This document shows, one piece after another, positions 46,209 to 54,328 of a stretch of 56,231 bases of DNA (within the stretch, counting starts at the first letter, position 1; each line of letters starts with the position of its first letter). The notes beneath the pieces were generated by a model, which ran no database searches, was not told the DNA's origin, and saw only the letters and a list, made by a program, of their open reading frames with translations. The translations under genes and the position numbers were made by a program. The stretch is from Acetobacteraceae bacterium (GTDB taxonomy: Bacteria > Pseudomonadota > Alphaproteobacteria > Acetobacterales > Acetobacteraceae): NCBI GenBank assembly GCA_003151425.1, contig PLXO01000057.1, forward strand, positions 1-56,231, read 5' to 3'.

Positions 46209-46310
46209 GTAGGGCGGAACAGCGCAGCGCATTCCGCCATCCCTGCAGCCCCACGGCAGGAGGATCCCCGCGACGCAAGTGGCGGCATGCGCTGCGCTTT
46301 TCCGCCCGAC
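46209..46310. repeat. Palindromic repeat, GTAGGGCGGA family (copy 2)
   Basis: The ends are GTAGGGCGGAACAGCGCAGC and GCGCTGCGCTTTTCCGCCCG, with inner GCATTCCGCC and GGCGGCATGC. It has the same layout as 10449-10552. It lies between the DppF-type gene and the convergent unknown gene, so it could serve as a shared 3' hairpin. Confidence 0.75.
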
Positions 46311-46362
46311 ATTATGCCGACGCGGTCAATCGGCACGCTGCCGCCGGACGCGACAGCCGGCG

Positions 46363-47913
46363 TCAGCTGTTGATCCACTCCCGCATGAAGCGGGCGTAGC
46401 AGTCGCGCTCGCCGGGCATCTTCGGCCAGCCGGCGAGCAGCCGCACCGTCGCCAGCAGCAGCCGATCACGCAGATGCGTGGAGTTGTGACTGTACTCCTC
46501 GAAGGTGGAGTGGCTGATCTTCTGGTTGTGCGGATCGTCCTGGAACTTGCAGGCGGTGACCGCAACACTGCCCATCAGCGCGTCGCGGTCGGCACCGGTG
46601 TGCAGATAGGCGTTGGCCACCGCGGTGGAGCGGGCGAAGTCGAACGCCATGATGGCCTCGTCCTGCTCGCGCAACAACGCCGCCGCGGTGCGGCCGGACA
46701 GATCAAAACCGGAAAACTCCTGCGCCAGCACCGGGCTGAACAGCTTGTTGGCGCGCGCCGCGTCGTTCACGAAGCTGGCCATCAGATACAGGATGCGCGG
46801 CTGATACGGGTTGTCGCTGGTGCGCAGCCAATAGTTTGCGGTGTTGCAGTAGTCGAACGGATGCTGGCCCTCGGTGAACTTGCGCGGCACGGTGGTGCGC
46901 AGGATCAGCTCGGCGGCGCCGATCTGGATGGTGTCGGCCAGGCTGCGCACCGACCTGCCGTTGTGCAGATGCGCGGTGAGCTGGGCCCACACCGTCTGGA
47001 TGTCGGCCTCCAGCAGCATCCGCACCATGTCCTCGACCTCGGGTGGGGTGAGCGGGATCTGGTTGGTCTGCTTCAGGCTTTTGCCGGCGTCGGGGAACGC
47101 CTCAGTTATCGTTACGCAGGCGGCGTCATATAGCGAGTAATACAGCGGTCCGATCGCCATGTCGGGCACGCCGGTGTAGAACACGCCGTGTGCGCGCTCC
47201 CAGCCGATGGCGTCGGCGAGATCGACCACCGCGCGGGCTCGCAGCGCCTTGTGGCCGGTGTTGCGCGCCTTGCGGCCTGCCACCGTGTCCTGCAGGTCGA
47301 TCAGGCCGAGGAACAGCAACTGGTCGCGCAGCCTGGGTCGGTTTGCCGGGTCGGCGGCCAGGCCCAGGAACAGCCCGTAGGAGCGCTTCACGTCGCCGCT
47401 CATCGTGGCGATCATGTGCGCATGCAGCCGTTCCGTGAGCGTGCCGGGCTCGACGATCGGCTCCTGGTCCGCGTTCCACACCACCGGACCATGTTTCGGC
47501 AGCGGGACGTTCATGCCCTTCATCGTGGCGTAACGGCCCGGATATTTTCCGAGGAGCTGGTTCCAGATGTCGAGCCCGGCCGGGATGTACCAAACGCTCT
47601 GCAGCAGCGGCAGCAGGCGATGGGATTCCGGCAGATAGGGCGAGAGCGCGTTGGAGGTGCGCAGGCCCAGGATGGTGTGGTCGTTGTTGATCAGCGTGAT
47701 TTGGCCATCGCGCACGTCGATGTGGTTGGGCACCTGGACGAACGGCGCCTCGGCGGCGGTGACTACGCTGAGCGCGTCGCCGACCGAGCGGCCGTCGCGG
47801 CGCACCATGCGGAAGAAGATGTCGGCGGTGCGGGGCTGATCGTGCACCAGGATGGCGTCGGTGAATGCATCGACGTTCTTGTCTTGGCAGATCGCCTCTC
47901 GGCTCATCAGCAT
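46363..47913 (-). CDS. Conserved-looking protein of unknown function in a sugar ABC operon
   Basis: A 516-residue protein I do not recognise. It has no signal peptide or transmembrane helix. Ordered-looking, motif-like stretches: VPNHIDVRDGQITLINNDHT, NALSPYLPESHRLLPLLQSV, GDVKRSYGLFLGLAADPANR, GVPDMAIGPLYYSLYDAACV, HPFDYCNTANYWLRTSDNPY, and KISHSTFEEYSHNSTHLRDR near the end. His, Tyr and Asn are frequent, which could suit a metal- or sugar-binding enzyme, but no known active-site pattern is seen. AAGGGGAA precedes the ATG at 47913. It lies on the same strand as the ABC genes 275 bases upstream, with a palindromic repeat between, so it may handle the imported compound. Confidence 0.8.
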   Translation of the reverse strand: MLMSREAICQDKNVDAFTDAILVHDQPRTADIFFRMVRRDGRSVGDALSVVTAAEAPFVQVPNHIDVRDGQITLINNDHTILGLRTSNALSPYLPESHRLLPLLQSVWYIPAGLDIWNQLLGKYPGRYATMKGMNVPLPKHGPVVWNADQEPIVEPGTLTERLHAHMIATMSGDVKRSYGLFLGLAADPANRPRLRDQLLFLGLIDLQDTVAGRKARNTGHKALRARAVVDLADAIGWERAHGVFYTGVPDMAIGPLYYSLYDAACVTITEAFPDAGKSLKQTNQIPLTPPEVEDMVRMLLEADIQTVWAQLTAHLHNGRSVRSLADTIQIGAAELILRTTVPRKFTEGQHPFDYCNTANYWLRTSDNPYQPRILYLMASFVNDAARANKLFSPVLAQEFSGFDLSGRTAAALLREQDEAIMAFDFARSTAVANAYLHTGADRDALMGSVAVTACKFQDDPHNQKISHSTFEEYSHNSTHLRDRLLLATVRLLAGWPKMPGERDCYARFMREWINS

Positions 47914-48048
47914 GGCTGTTTCCCCTTCCCGCCGGCAGCGTTGCGGGCGTTTGGCCGGGAGGTTAACGCCGCGGTGCGCCGCGCGCAAAGCGGGCGCCGG
48001 CGCTCAGGCAGGGCAATCGGGCGAGGCAATGGACCCGTCCGGATGTTG

Positions 48049-48136
48049 CTGTCATTGCGAGCGTAGCGAAGCAATCCCCTGGCAGTTGCGTACCGTCATG
48101 GGGATTGCCGCGTCGCTTCGCTCCTCGCAATGACAG
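48049..48136. repeat. Palindromic repeat, TGTCATTGCGAGCG family (copy 3)
   Basis: The left end is CTGTCATTGCGAGCGTAGCG and the right end is TCGCTCCTCGCAATGACAG, around a loop with GGCAATCC/GGATTGCC-like parts. It is related to 26892-26987 and 36429-36526. It lies between the second permease gene and the unknown 516-residue gene. Confidence 0.75.
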
Positions 48137-48188
48137 TGAACCGGCTGATCGTCCGCGTTTCCTACGTTCACCCGATTGCCCTGGGCGC

Positions 48189-49076
48189 TCAGGCCTTCAC
48201 GCCGCCTGCCGTCAGCCCGGAGACGATTTCCCTCTGCATGAACAGCGTCAGCAGCAGTACCGGCGCCGTCACCACCAGTGCAGCGGCGGCGAGCGGGCCC
48301 CAACTGATCTGCTCGAACGTCAGCACGTTGTAGACCGCGACGGGCAGCGTGCGCGTGGTACGGCCGGCCAGCACCACGCCGAAGATGAAGTTGTTCCAAC
48401 TGAAGATGAACGCCAGGATGGTCGCCACCATGATCCCTGGCCGTGCCAGCGGCACCGCGACGTAGCGGAACGCCTGCCAGATGGTGGCGCCGTCCACCAG
48501 CGCGGATTCCTCCAGCGCGACGGGCAGGCCCTCGAAGTAGCCGATCATGATCCACACCACGATCGGCACGGTGATCACCAAGTGGGTAATGATCAACGGG
48601 TACAACGTGCCGAGCATGCCGAGCCACTGGAACACCAGGAACAGCGGGATGAGGTACGACAGCCCCGGCGTGACGCGGGCGACCAGGATAAGCACCGCCG
48701 CCTTGGTCGCCTGCGTCTTGGCGATGCCGTAGCCGGCCGGCACGCCGAACAGCAGCGCCAGACCGGTGGCCGAGAACGATACGATCACCGAATTTATCGT
48801 GTAGGTCAGGAAGTCGTTCTTCGCGAAGACGTCGATGAAGTTGGCGAGCGTCGGCGGATGCGGGATCAGCACCGGCGGATAGGCGGTGTTGTCGATCTCG
48901 TTCTTCAGCGACAGCGACAGCATCCAGAGGAAGAACAGGATCGACGGCGAGACCAGGATCAGCACCGACACATAGAGCCCGGCCTGGTTGATCCAGTGGC
49001 GAAACCGATACCGCCCCACCGCGGTTAGATGCCGCTCCCCTCTTGTGACGGCTGCTTTCAGTGGTGGTGGTGCCAT
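48189..49076 (-). CDS. Carbohydrate ABC transporter permease, MalG type
   Basis: A 295-residue inner-membrane permease of the CUT1 class with about six helices. Motifs: LYVSVLILVSPSILFFLWML, NSVIVSFSATGLALLFGVPA, and the EAA loop EESALVDGATIWQAFRYVAV-PLARPG, which matches MalG-type sugar permeases. It ends with LFMQREIVSGLTAGGVKA, the usual MalG C-terminus. GGAGAG precedes the ATG. It follows the MalF-type gene after 49 bases. No ATPase (MalK/UgpC type) lies nearby. Confidence 0.93.
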   Translation of the reverse strand: MAPPPLKAAVTRGERHLTAVGRYRFRHWINQAGLYVSVLILVSPSILFFLWMLSLSLKNEIDNTAYPPVLIPHPPTLANFIDVFAKNDFLTYTINSVIVSFSATGLALLFGVPAGYGIAKTQATKAAVLILVARVTPGLSYLIPLFLVFQWLGMLGTLYPLIITHLVITVPIVVWIMIGYFEGLPVALEESALVDGATIWQAFRYVAVPLARPGIMVATILAFIFSWNNFIFGVVLAGRTTRTLPVAVYNVLTFEQISWGPLAAAALVVTAPVLLLTLFMQREIVSGLTAGGVKA

Positions 49077-49125
49077 GTCAGCTCTCCGAAGACCTTATTT
49101 CTGGTCGGCCCTTGGGCTGGCGGCA

Positions 49126-50100
49126 TTACAGCGTCAGCTCTTGTTGGCGGGTACGCAGCAGCACCAGGCTGAGCAGCATGATCAGTACGAAGAACACCAC
49201 GACCATCGCCGACGCGTAGCCCAGGTCATAGTAGCCGAACGCAGTTTGGTACAGCAGCATGTTGATGGTTTCGCTCGAGGTGCCAGGCCCACCGTTGGTG
49301 ATCACGAAGATCGTGTCGAACGCCTTCAGCGCATCGATGATGCGCATCACCGCGGCCACGACGATGAACGGCCAGATCAGCGGAACGGTGATGTAGCGGA
49401 ACATCTGCCAGCCGCTGGCGCCGTCGATCACCGCCGCCTCGTACGGGTCGACCGGCAGGCTGGAGATGCCACCGAGCACGATCAGCATCACCAGCGGCGT
49501 CCACTGCCAGGTTTCCACCATCACCAGGGTGGGGATGACCGTGTCGCTGCTATACACCCAGCTCGACGGCGGCAGGCCGACCAACGTCAGCAAATAGTTC
49601 AGCACGCCCAACTGAGGGTGGAACATCATGGTCCACACTAGGGCGATCGCCACCGGGGTGGCCATCATCGGCAGGATGAACGCCGTGCGCGCCGCACCTC
49701 GCAGGCGGAACTTGCGGGCGAAACAGACCGCGGCCCACAGGCCGATCACCACCGGCAGCACCACAGCGGCCGTGGTGAAATACAGCGTGCGTGCGACTGC
49801 CCACAGGAACCGGTCGTCGTGCAGCAGGTGCGTGTAGTTGGCCAACCCGACATAGTAGACGTTGCCGGACACCTTCCAGTCGTTCACCGACATGACCAGG
49901 GTGAACAGCCAGGGGAATACAATGACGGCGGCGACCACCAGCGCCGCTGGCACTGCGAACATCCAGTAGCGCCGGACGTAGGTGCGCCCGCGTCGCCGCC
50001 CCGCCGGCCGCCGCACACCGAGCGGCGCGCCGTTCGTTGTCGTGCCGAGCGGGGCGCCGGTCGTTGTGCGGACCGGGGCGCCGGAGGTGGTTGCGCTCAA
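49126..50100 (-). CDS. Carbohydrate ABC transporter permease, MalF type
   Basis: A 324-residue inner-membrane permease. Helices begin at WMFAVPAALVVAAVIVFPWL (about 46-65); the EAA loop is YEAAVIDGASGWQMFRYITV-PLIWP, followed by DTIFVITNGGPGTSSETINM, a strong CUT1 mark. The TTG start at 50100 follows the binding-protein stop by 12 bases. The first 35 residues are repeats (GAPVRTTTGAPLGTTTNGAP) rich in Thr/Gly/Arg and not family-like, so the real start could be later, before RRYWMFAVP. Confidence 0.9.
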   Translation of the reverse strand: MSATTSGAPVRTTTGAPLGTTTNGAPLGVRRPAGRRRGRTYVRRYWMFAVPAALVVAAVIVFPWLFTLVMSVNDWKVSGNVYYVGLANYTHLLHDDRFLWAVARTLYFTTAAVVLPVVIGLWAAVCFARKFRLRGAARTAFILPMMATPVAIALVWTMMFHPQLGVLNYLLTLVGLPPSSWVYSSDTVIPTLVMVETWQWTPLVMLIVLGGISSLPVDPYEAAVIDGASGWQMFRYITVPLIWPFIVVAAVMRIIDALKAFDTIFVITNGGPGTSSETINMLLYQTAFGYYDLGYASAMVVVFFVLIMLLSLVLLRTRQQELTL

Positions 50101-50112
50101 TGCCGCACCGCC

Positions 50113-51435
50113 TCAGGTCTTCAGCGACTGTTCCAGCACCGGCTTGAAGGTGGCGGTGGCCTTCTTCAGCTCGGTCGCCGGATCGGCGCCGCCGATCATG
50201 TTGGTCAGCGCGATGCCGAACACGTCGCGGAACTCGGTCACCGGCACGATCTCCGGCAGACCGGCGCGGGCGATCGTCAGGCTGGTCAGCAGGGTGGCGA
50301 GCCACTCCTGCCCGAACGGATTGTCTTTCATCAGCGTTGGGTCTTTGTAGGTGCTCTGGCGCGGCGAGGCGCCGCCGCCCATGTTCACCAAATTCAACGC
50401 CATCTGTTTGCCGGTCGCCCACTGACAATACAGATAGGCGGGTTCCTTCACGTTGCTCTTGGCGGGAATGCCGATCGCATCGGTGAACACCGGGCAGTTA
50501 TGCGCCTTGGGCCCAGCGGGCATCACGCCGAAGCCGACGTGATCGGCGATCTTCGACACCTTGGGATCGAGCAGCGGTGGGGCGAAGCCGACGCCGTCCA
50601 TCCACATGCCGATCTTGCCTTGCATGAAGCTGGTCTGACACTCGTTCCAGTTGAAGCCGACCACGCCCGGCGGCGCGGTGTCGCGCAGCAGCGACTTGTA
50701 CAACTCGCCCGCCCACACCGCCCCCGGCGTGTCGGTCAGCAGCGTCTTGCCGTCCGGCGTGACCGTCTCCTGGTCCTGGCCGAGCAGGATCGAGGTCCAC
50801 ACCGGCACGTTGGCGTTCTTCACGCCGCGCCCGACGAAGCCGTAGACGCCCTTCGCCGGATCGTTGATCTTGTGCGCGGTCGCCAGCATCTCGTCGAATG
50901 TCTTCGGAAATCTCAAGCCGCGGTCGGCGAAGATCTGCTTGTTGTAGTAGACCAGCCAGACATCGGACTCCACCGGCAGGCTGTCGATGCGCCCGTCCGG
51001 CTGGGTGGCGGCACGCAGCGCGCCGGCGCTCATGTCGGCCCAGTCGTAGTCGGGCGCGGTCAGCTTCGGGTTGGCGAGGTAGGGCCGCATGTCCTCCAGC
51101 CAATGGCCGACGCCGATCACGCGCTTGGAGACGTGCAGAGAGAAATGCGTCACGTCGAAGCTGGGGCGACCGGAGGCGAGCTCCATCACCATCTTCGGCC
51201 GCTGCTGCTGCTCCGGCATCTGCTCCGACAGCACCTTGATGCCGGTGAGCGCCTCGAACTCCTTCTCATGCTTCTGCAGGTTGTCGGCGCGCGGGCTCTT
51301 GGTCAGGCTGACAGTGAGCGTCTGGCCCTTGAACTGCTGCCAGTCGAAGGCGGATTGCGCGCCGGCGCGGCGCACGAGCGCCGGTGCGGCCAACAAGGCC
51401 GTCGAGGCGGCCAACAGGGTACGGCGCCGGATCAT
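50113..51435 (-). CDS. Sugar ABC transporter substrate-binding protein (family 1)
   Basis: A 440-residue periplasmic protein with a signal peptide (MIRRRTLLAASTALLAAPAL, cleavage near AGA-Q). The mature part shows FKGQTLTVSLTKSPRADNLQ, EKEFEALTGIKVLSEQMPEQ, VYYNKQIFADRGLRFPKTFD, and the C-terminal AYLYCQWATGKQMALNLVN and GGGASPRQSTYKDP, typical of SBP_bac_1 proteins. GAGGAG precedes the ATG at 51435. It heads the operon with two permeases. A palindrome (51620-51635) of FNR/FixK type lies 185 bases upstream. The ligand is unknown. Confidence 0.92.
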   Translation of the reverse strand: MIRRRTLLAASTALLAAPALVRRAGAQSAFDWQQFKGQTLTVSLTKSPRADNLQKHEKEFEALTGIKVLSEQMPEQQQRPKMVMELASGRPSFDVTHFSLHVSKRVIGVGHWLEDMRPYLANPKLTAPDYDWADMSAGALRAATQPDGRIDSLPVESDVWLVYYNKQIFADRGLRFPKTFDEMLATAHKINDPAKGVYGFVGRGVKNANVPVWTSILLGQDQETVTPDGKTLLTDTPGAVWAGELYKSLLRDTAPPGVVGFNWNECQTSFMQGKIGMWMDGVGFAPPLLDPKVSKIADHVGFGVMPAGPKAHNCPVFTDAIGIPAKSNVKEPAYLYCQWATGKQMALNLVNMGGGASPRQSTYKDPTLMKDNPFGQEWLATLLTSLTIARAGLPEIVPVTEFRDVFGIALTNMIGGADPATELKKATATFKPVLEQSLKT

Positions 51436-51619
51436 CGCGTGTCTCCTCACCACTCCAGGGGCTGTTGCCCGGGTTCACCACGAACTTTATAGGCACGGCA
51501 GGGTCGGGTCCATGACGTGGATCATCCCGCCGCGCATCCCCGCCTCGCGCGCCACGACGGTGCGGAGCGCCAGCCCGGACGACTGCCTAGCATCCTTCGG
51601 TGGCGACGTGCGTGGGCGC

Positions 51620-51635
51620 ATTGACCTGGGTCAAT
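51620..51635. promoter_or_regulatory. 16-bp near-palindrome, FNR/FixK-type box candidate
   Basis: ATTGACCTGGGTCAAT has perfect 7-bp arms and a TG centre, and contains TTGA-N6-TCAA. It lies upstream of the sugar-type ABC operon. It shares TTGACC-NN-GGTCAA with the site at 39913-39930. Confidence 0.45.
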
Positions 51636-51706
51636 CGGTGTCCGCCGCCCCGCGTAACGCAACCGACCCAGGCCGGCGCCCAGCGTTTACGATCAATGCG
51701 CGCACC

Positions 51707-52717
51707 CTACGGCGCGATCCAGCTCTTGCGCTCGCTGGCATAGGCGGCACCGGGATTGCCGCTGACCGTGGTGCGCCACATCACGCGCGCCTCCTTGGCG
51801 GCGTCGAACCACGTCGCCGCGTGCACCAGGCACCGGTTGTCCCAGACCAGGACGTCGCCGCGCGTCCACTCATGCACGTAGACGAACTCCGGCTGCGTCA
51901 AATGCGTCATCAGCTCGAATAGCAGCGTCGCGCCATCGCCATTTGGGCCGGGCTGCATGCCGACCAGCGGACCCTCCAGCCAGTCCATCTGACCGAATTC
52001 GCACAGATATAGTGCGCGCCGCCCGGTGACAGGATGCACGCGCGCCACCGGCTGGCGCTGCGGGCGCTCGTTTGGGCCCAGCGGGCGCGGCGTTTCGCCG
52101 GCCAGCACCGCGTCGCGCGAGCGTCCGGTGCCGGGGCGGACGTGCAGTCCCTCCAGCCCGTCGACGCCCGCCTTGAGCGCCGGCGACAGCGCCGCATAAG
52201 CCGCGGCACCGTCGGCGAACAGCGTCTGCCCCTGGCCTAGCGGCACCGGAATGACCGCGAGGAACACCGAGATGTCCGGCGGCGGCCGGCGATAGCTCTG
52301 GTCGGTGTGCCAGCCGCGGCGGTGCGGAAACTGCACGGGCAGCTTGCCGTCCGCAGTCAGCGGCGGGTCGGGTCGTTTCGGTGGTGGCCGGTTCGCCGGT
52401 GGCGTGTTCGAGACGATGAAGATCTCCGGCACGCTCTCGTGCACCATGTGCAGCGGCGTAAGGGTTTCGCGGTAATTTTCCACCTCCGGTCCGAACCGTC
52501 GGCTCAGGCGTGCCAGTAGTGCCGGTTCATCGGCCATCGCCTGCATGCCCTGGAGCAGCAACAGGCCGCCGCTGTCGGCGAGCGCGCGCACCAGCGCGTC
52601 CGGCGCGCGTTCGGCTTCCTGGATGAATGCCTGCGCGCCGCTTGCGCCAGGCAGCATGAGAAGGCCGCCGAAGTTGGCCCCGGACAGGGGGCGGATAAGG
52701 TCGAAATTCTCGCTCAC
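51707..52717 (-). CDS. TauD/TfdA-family Fe(II)/2-oxoglutarate dioxygenase
   Basis: A 336-residue oxygenase. Iron ligands appear as the HTD of GWHTDQSYRRPPPD (His and Asp) and the distal His in NRCLVHAATWF; the 2-oxoglutarate-binding Arg is in ARVMWRTTVSG. The N-terminal part carries GGLLLLQGMQAMADEPALLA and FGPEVENYRETL. Family members hydroxylate taurine, chlorophenoxyacetates and other small acids; the substrate here is not known. The start is GTG at 52717 with CAGGTG ahead. It is followed, after a gap, by the sugar ABC operon on the same strand, and divergent from the segment at 52770-53036. Confidence 0.88.
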   Translation of the reverse strand: MSENFDLIRPLSGANFGGLLMLPGASGAQAFIQEAERAPDALVRALADSGGLLLLQGMQAMADEPALLARLSRRFGPEVENYRETLTPLHMVHESVPEIFIVSNTPPANRPPPKRPDPPLTADGKLPVQFPHRRGWHTDQSYRRPPPDISVFLAVIPVPLGQGQTLFADGAAAYAALSPALKAGVDGLEGLHVRPGTGRSRDAVLAGETPRPLGPNERPQRQPVARVHPVTGRRALYLCEFGQMDWLEGPLVGMQPGPNGDGATLLFELMTHLTQPEFVYVHEWTRGDVLVWDNRCLVHAATWFDAAKEARVMWRTTVSGNPGAAYASERKSWIAP

Positions 52718-52769
52718 GGTGCACCTGCTGGGTCGGGGATGGACGACGCTGTGTCGGGCCGGTGCGGAG

Positions 52770-53036
52770 CGTATCCACACGGTTTCGCAGGTCAACTCGG
52801 CCTAAAGGAAGGTCAGGAAATTGAACCGCAGGTGAATGCAGATGCAGCACCCCTCACGACAATCGGGGTGCCGGTCGTGAGGCACAACCGGTTTAGCCTG
52901 CAGCTGAGTTCATGTGCGGTTCAAGTTCTTGAGGGTACAAACCGGTCCGGGTCGTAACCGCCAGTACGTCTGTTCGCGGTAGACCAGAAGATGGAACGAG
53001 GATCGTTACGCCTTGTGGGAAATCGTATCCACACGC
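52770..53036. other. Structured noncoding segment bounded by 12-bp direct repeats (possible group II intron remnant)
   Basis: CGTATCCACACG occurs exactly at 52770-52781 and 53025-53036. Between them, 52821-52924 folds as a long hairpin: TTGAACCGCA (52821-52830) pairs fully with TGCGGTTCAA (52915-52924), followed inward by TGAA/TTCA, CAG/CTG and TGCAG/CTGCA pairs. The apex holds GCACCCC/GGGGTGC (52847-52853 with 52865-52871) or, alternatively, TCACGAC/GTCGTGA (52854-52860 with 52874-52880). It reminds me of a domain I piece of a group II intron, but no domain V follows. No protein is credible here. Gap 52718-53120 holds only this. Confidence 0.45.
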
Positions 53037-53120
53037 CTATCCGTCGCGTCTCGAATCAAGTCCTTGTCTGCACCGTAGGCCTGGGTGAAGGCTACCGCGC
53101 CGAGCCGGAGGGGGCGGACA

Positions 53121-54182
53121 ATGAAGCGATACCGGCGACCCGTGGTGATCGTGGCCGTGCTGAGCGTGCTGCTGTCCGGCCTCCACGCGAGGGCGCAGGA
53201 TCATTTTCCCGGCGCCGAATGGGCGCATGTGCCCGCGGCACAGTCCGGCTGGTCGGAGCCGGACCTGGCGAAGGCGCAGGACTGGTCACGGGAGATCCGT
53301 TCAACCGCGGTGATGGTGGTCCGCCACGGCGCGCTGGTGGCGGAATGGAGCGACACGGTCAAACGCACCGAGCTCGCCTCCGTGCGCAAGAGCTTTCTCA
53401 GTGCGCTGATCGGGATCGCGGTCGCGGAGCGGAAGATCAACTTGGACAGCACGCTGGCGCAGCTTGGGATCGACGACAACCCGCCATCCCTGACCGACAG
53501 CGAGAAGCAGGCGACGGTGCGCATGCTGTTGCAGTCGCGGTCCAGCGTTTACCACGTGGCCCTCTACGAAACGGCGGGAGAGATAAGGAAGCGGCCTCCG
53601 CGTGGCAGTCACGTGCCGGGTGCGTTCTGGTATTACAACAACTGGGACGTCAATGCGCTCGGCACGATCTATGAGTACGCGACGGGCGTGGGCATTTACG
53701 ACGCTCTGGACCGGCTGATCGCGCGGCGCATCGGGATGCAGGACTACCGGCCGGCGGACGGCCAATATGTCGTCGGGGCCGACTCGATTCATCGGGCCTA
53801 TCCGATCCGCATGAGTGCCCGCGACCTCGCGCGATTCGCGCTGCTGTATCTGCGCGGCGGCATGTGGGCGGGACGCCAGGTGGTGGCGGCCGAGTGGGTG
53901 CGTGATAGCACCCGCGCTTATTCCGCCACCGGCTCGGGATCGGGGTACGGGTTCCTTTGGTGGACCGGGACTTTTGGTGATCCGCCCTACTCGGGCACCA
54001 GTCTGCCGGCAGGAAGTTTCTTTGCCTGGGGCGCCGGCGGCCAATTCGCCTTTGTCATTCCGGCCCAAGACCTGGTAGTCGTCAGCCGCGTGGACCGCGA
54101 CCAGCATCTGCCGGACCCCAAGTTGGCGTCGGTTGCCTACCTGCTGCAACTGATCCTCAGGGCCGGTGGTTTTGCATCGTAA
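53121..54182 (+). CDS. Serine hydrolase, class C beta-lactamase fold
   Basis: A 353-residue secreted or periplasmic hydrolase. It has a signal peptide (RPVVIVAVLSVLLSGLHARA-Q). The catalytic SxxK is SVRKS (about residues 87-91) and the YxN motif is in WYYNNWDVNALG; the third motif region is HRAYPIRMSARDLARFALLY, and SGYGFLWWTG and FFAWGAGGQFAFVIPAQDLV lie near the end. It is close to the 6-aminohexanoate-dimer hydrolase/EstB-type group rather than true beta-lactamases. GGAGGGGG lies upstream of the ATG at 53121. The substrate is unknown. It is separated from the GST gene by 146 bases. Confidence 0.88.
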   Translation: MKRYRRPVVIVAVLSVLLSGLHARAQDHFPGAEWAHVPAAQSGWSEPDLAKAQDWSREIRSTAVMVVRHGALVAEWSDTVKRTELASVRKSFLSALIGIAVAERKINLDSTLAQLGIDDNPPSLTDSEKQATVRMLLQSRSSVYHVALYETAGEIRKRPPRGSHVPGAFWYYNNWDVNALGTIYEYATGVGIYDALDRLIARRIGMQDYRPADGQYVVGADSIHRAYPIRMSARDLARFALLYLRGGMWAGRQVVAAEWVRDSTRAYSATGSGSGYGFLWWTGTFGDPPYSGTSLPAGSFFAWGAGGQFAFVIPAQDLVVVSRVDRDQHLPDPKLASVAYLLQLILRAGGFAS

Positions 54183-54328
54183 CCGTAACCGCGTCGCGAC
54201 GTTGCGTTCCTGTCAATCTTTCCAGAATCGGCGCAGCTCGATTTCATAACGCGGCCTCGACTCTGGTCTGGCTTGTGATATGCAGTGGCTTGGTCGTTTG
54301 CATGCAAGCCAGACCATCTGGGGGAACG

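Noticed and set aside
52847..52880. A simple H-type pseudoknot from GCACCCC/GGGGTGC and TCACGAC/GTCGTGA
   Set aside because: Both stems are perfect, but the linkers are 0, 4 and 2 bases, too short to cross seven-pair stems; alternative folds are more likely.
52991..53674. A frame starting in the structured segment and overlapping the serine hydrolase
   Set aside because: The hydrolase frame has signal peptide and catalytic motifs; this frame has none and crosses a noncoding structured region.
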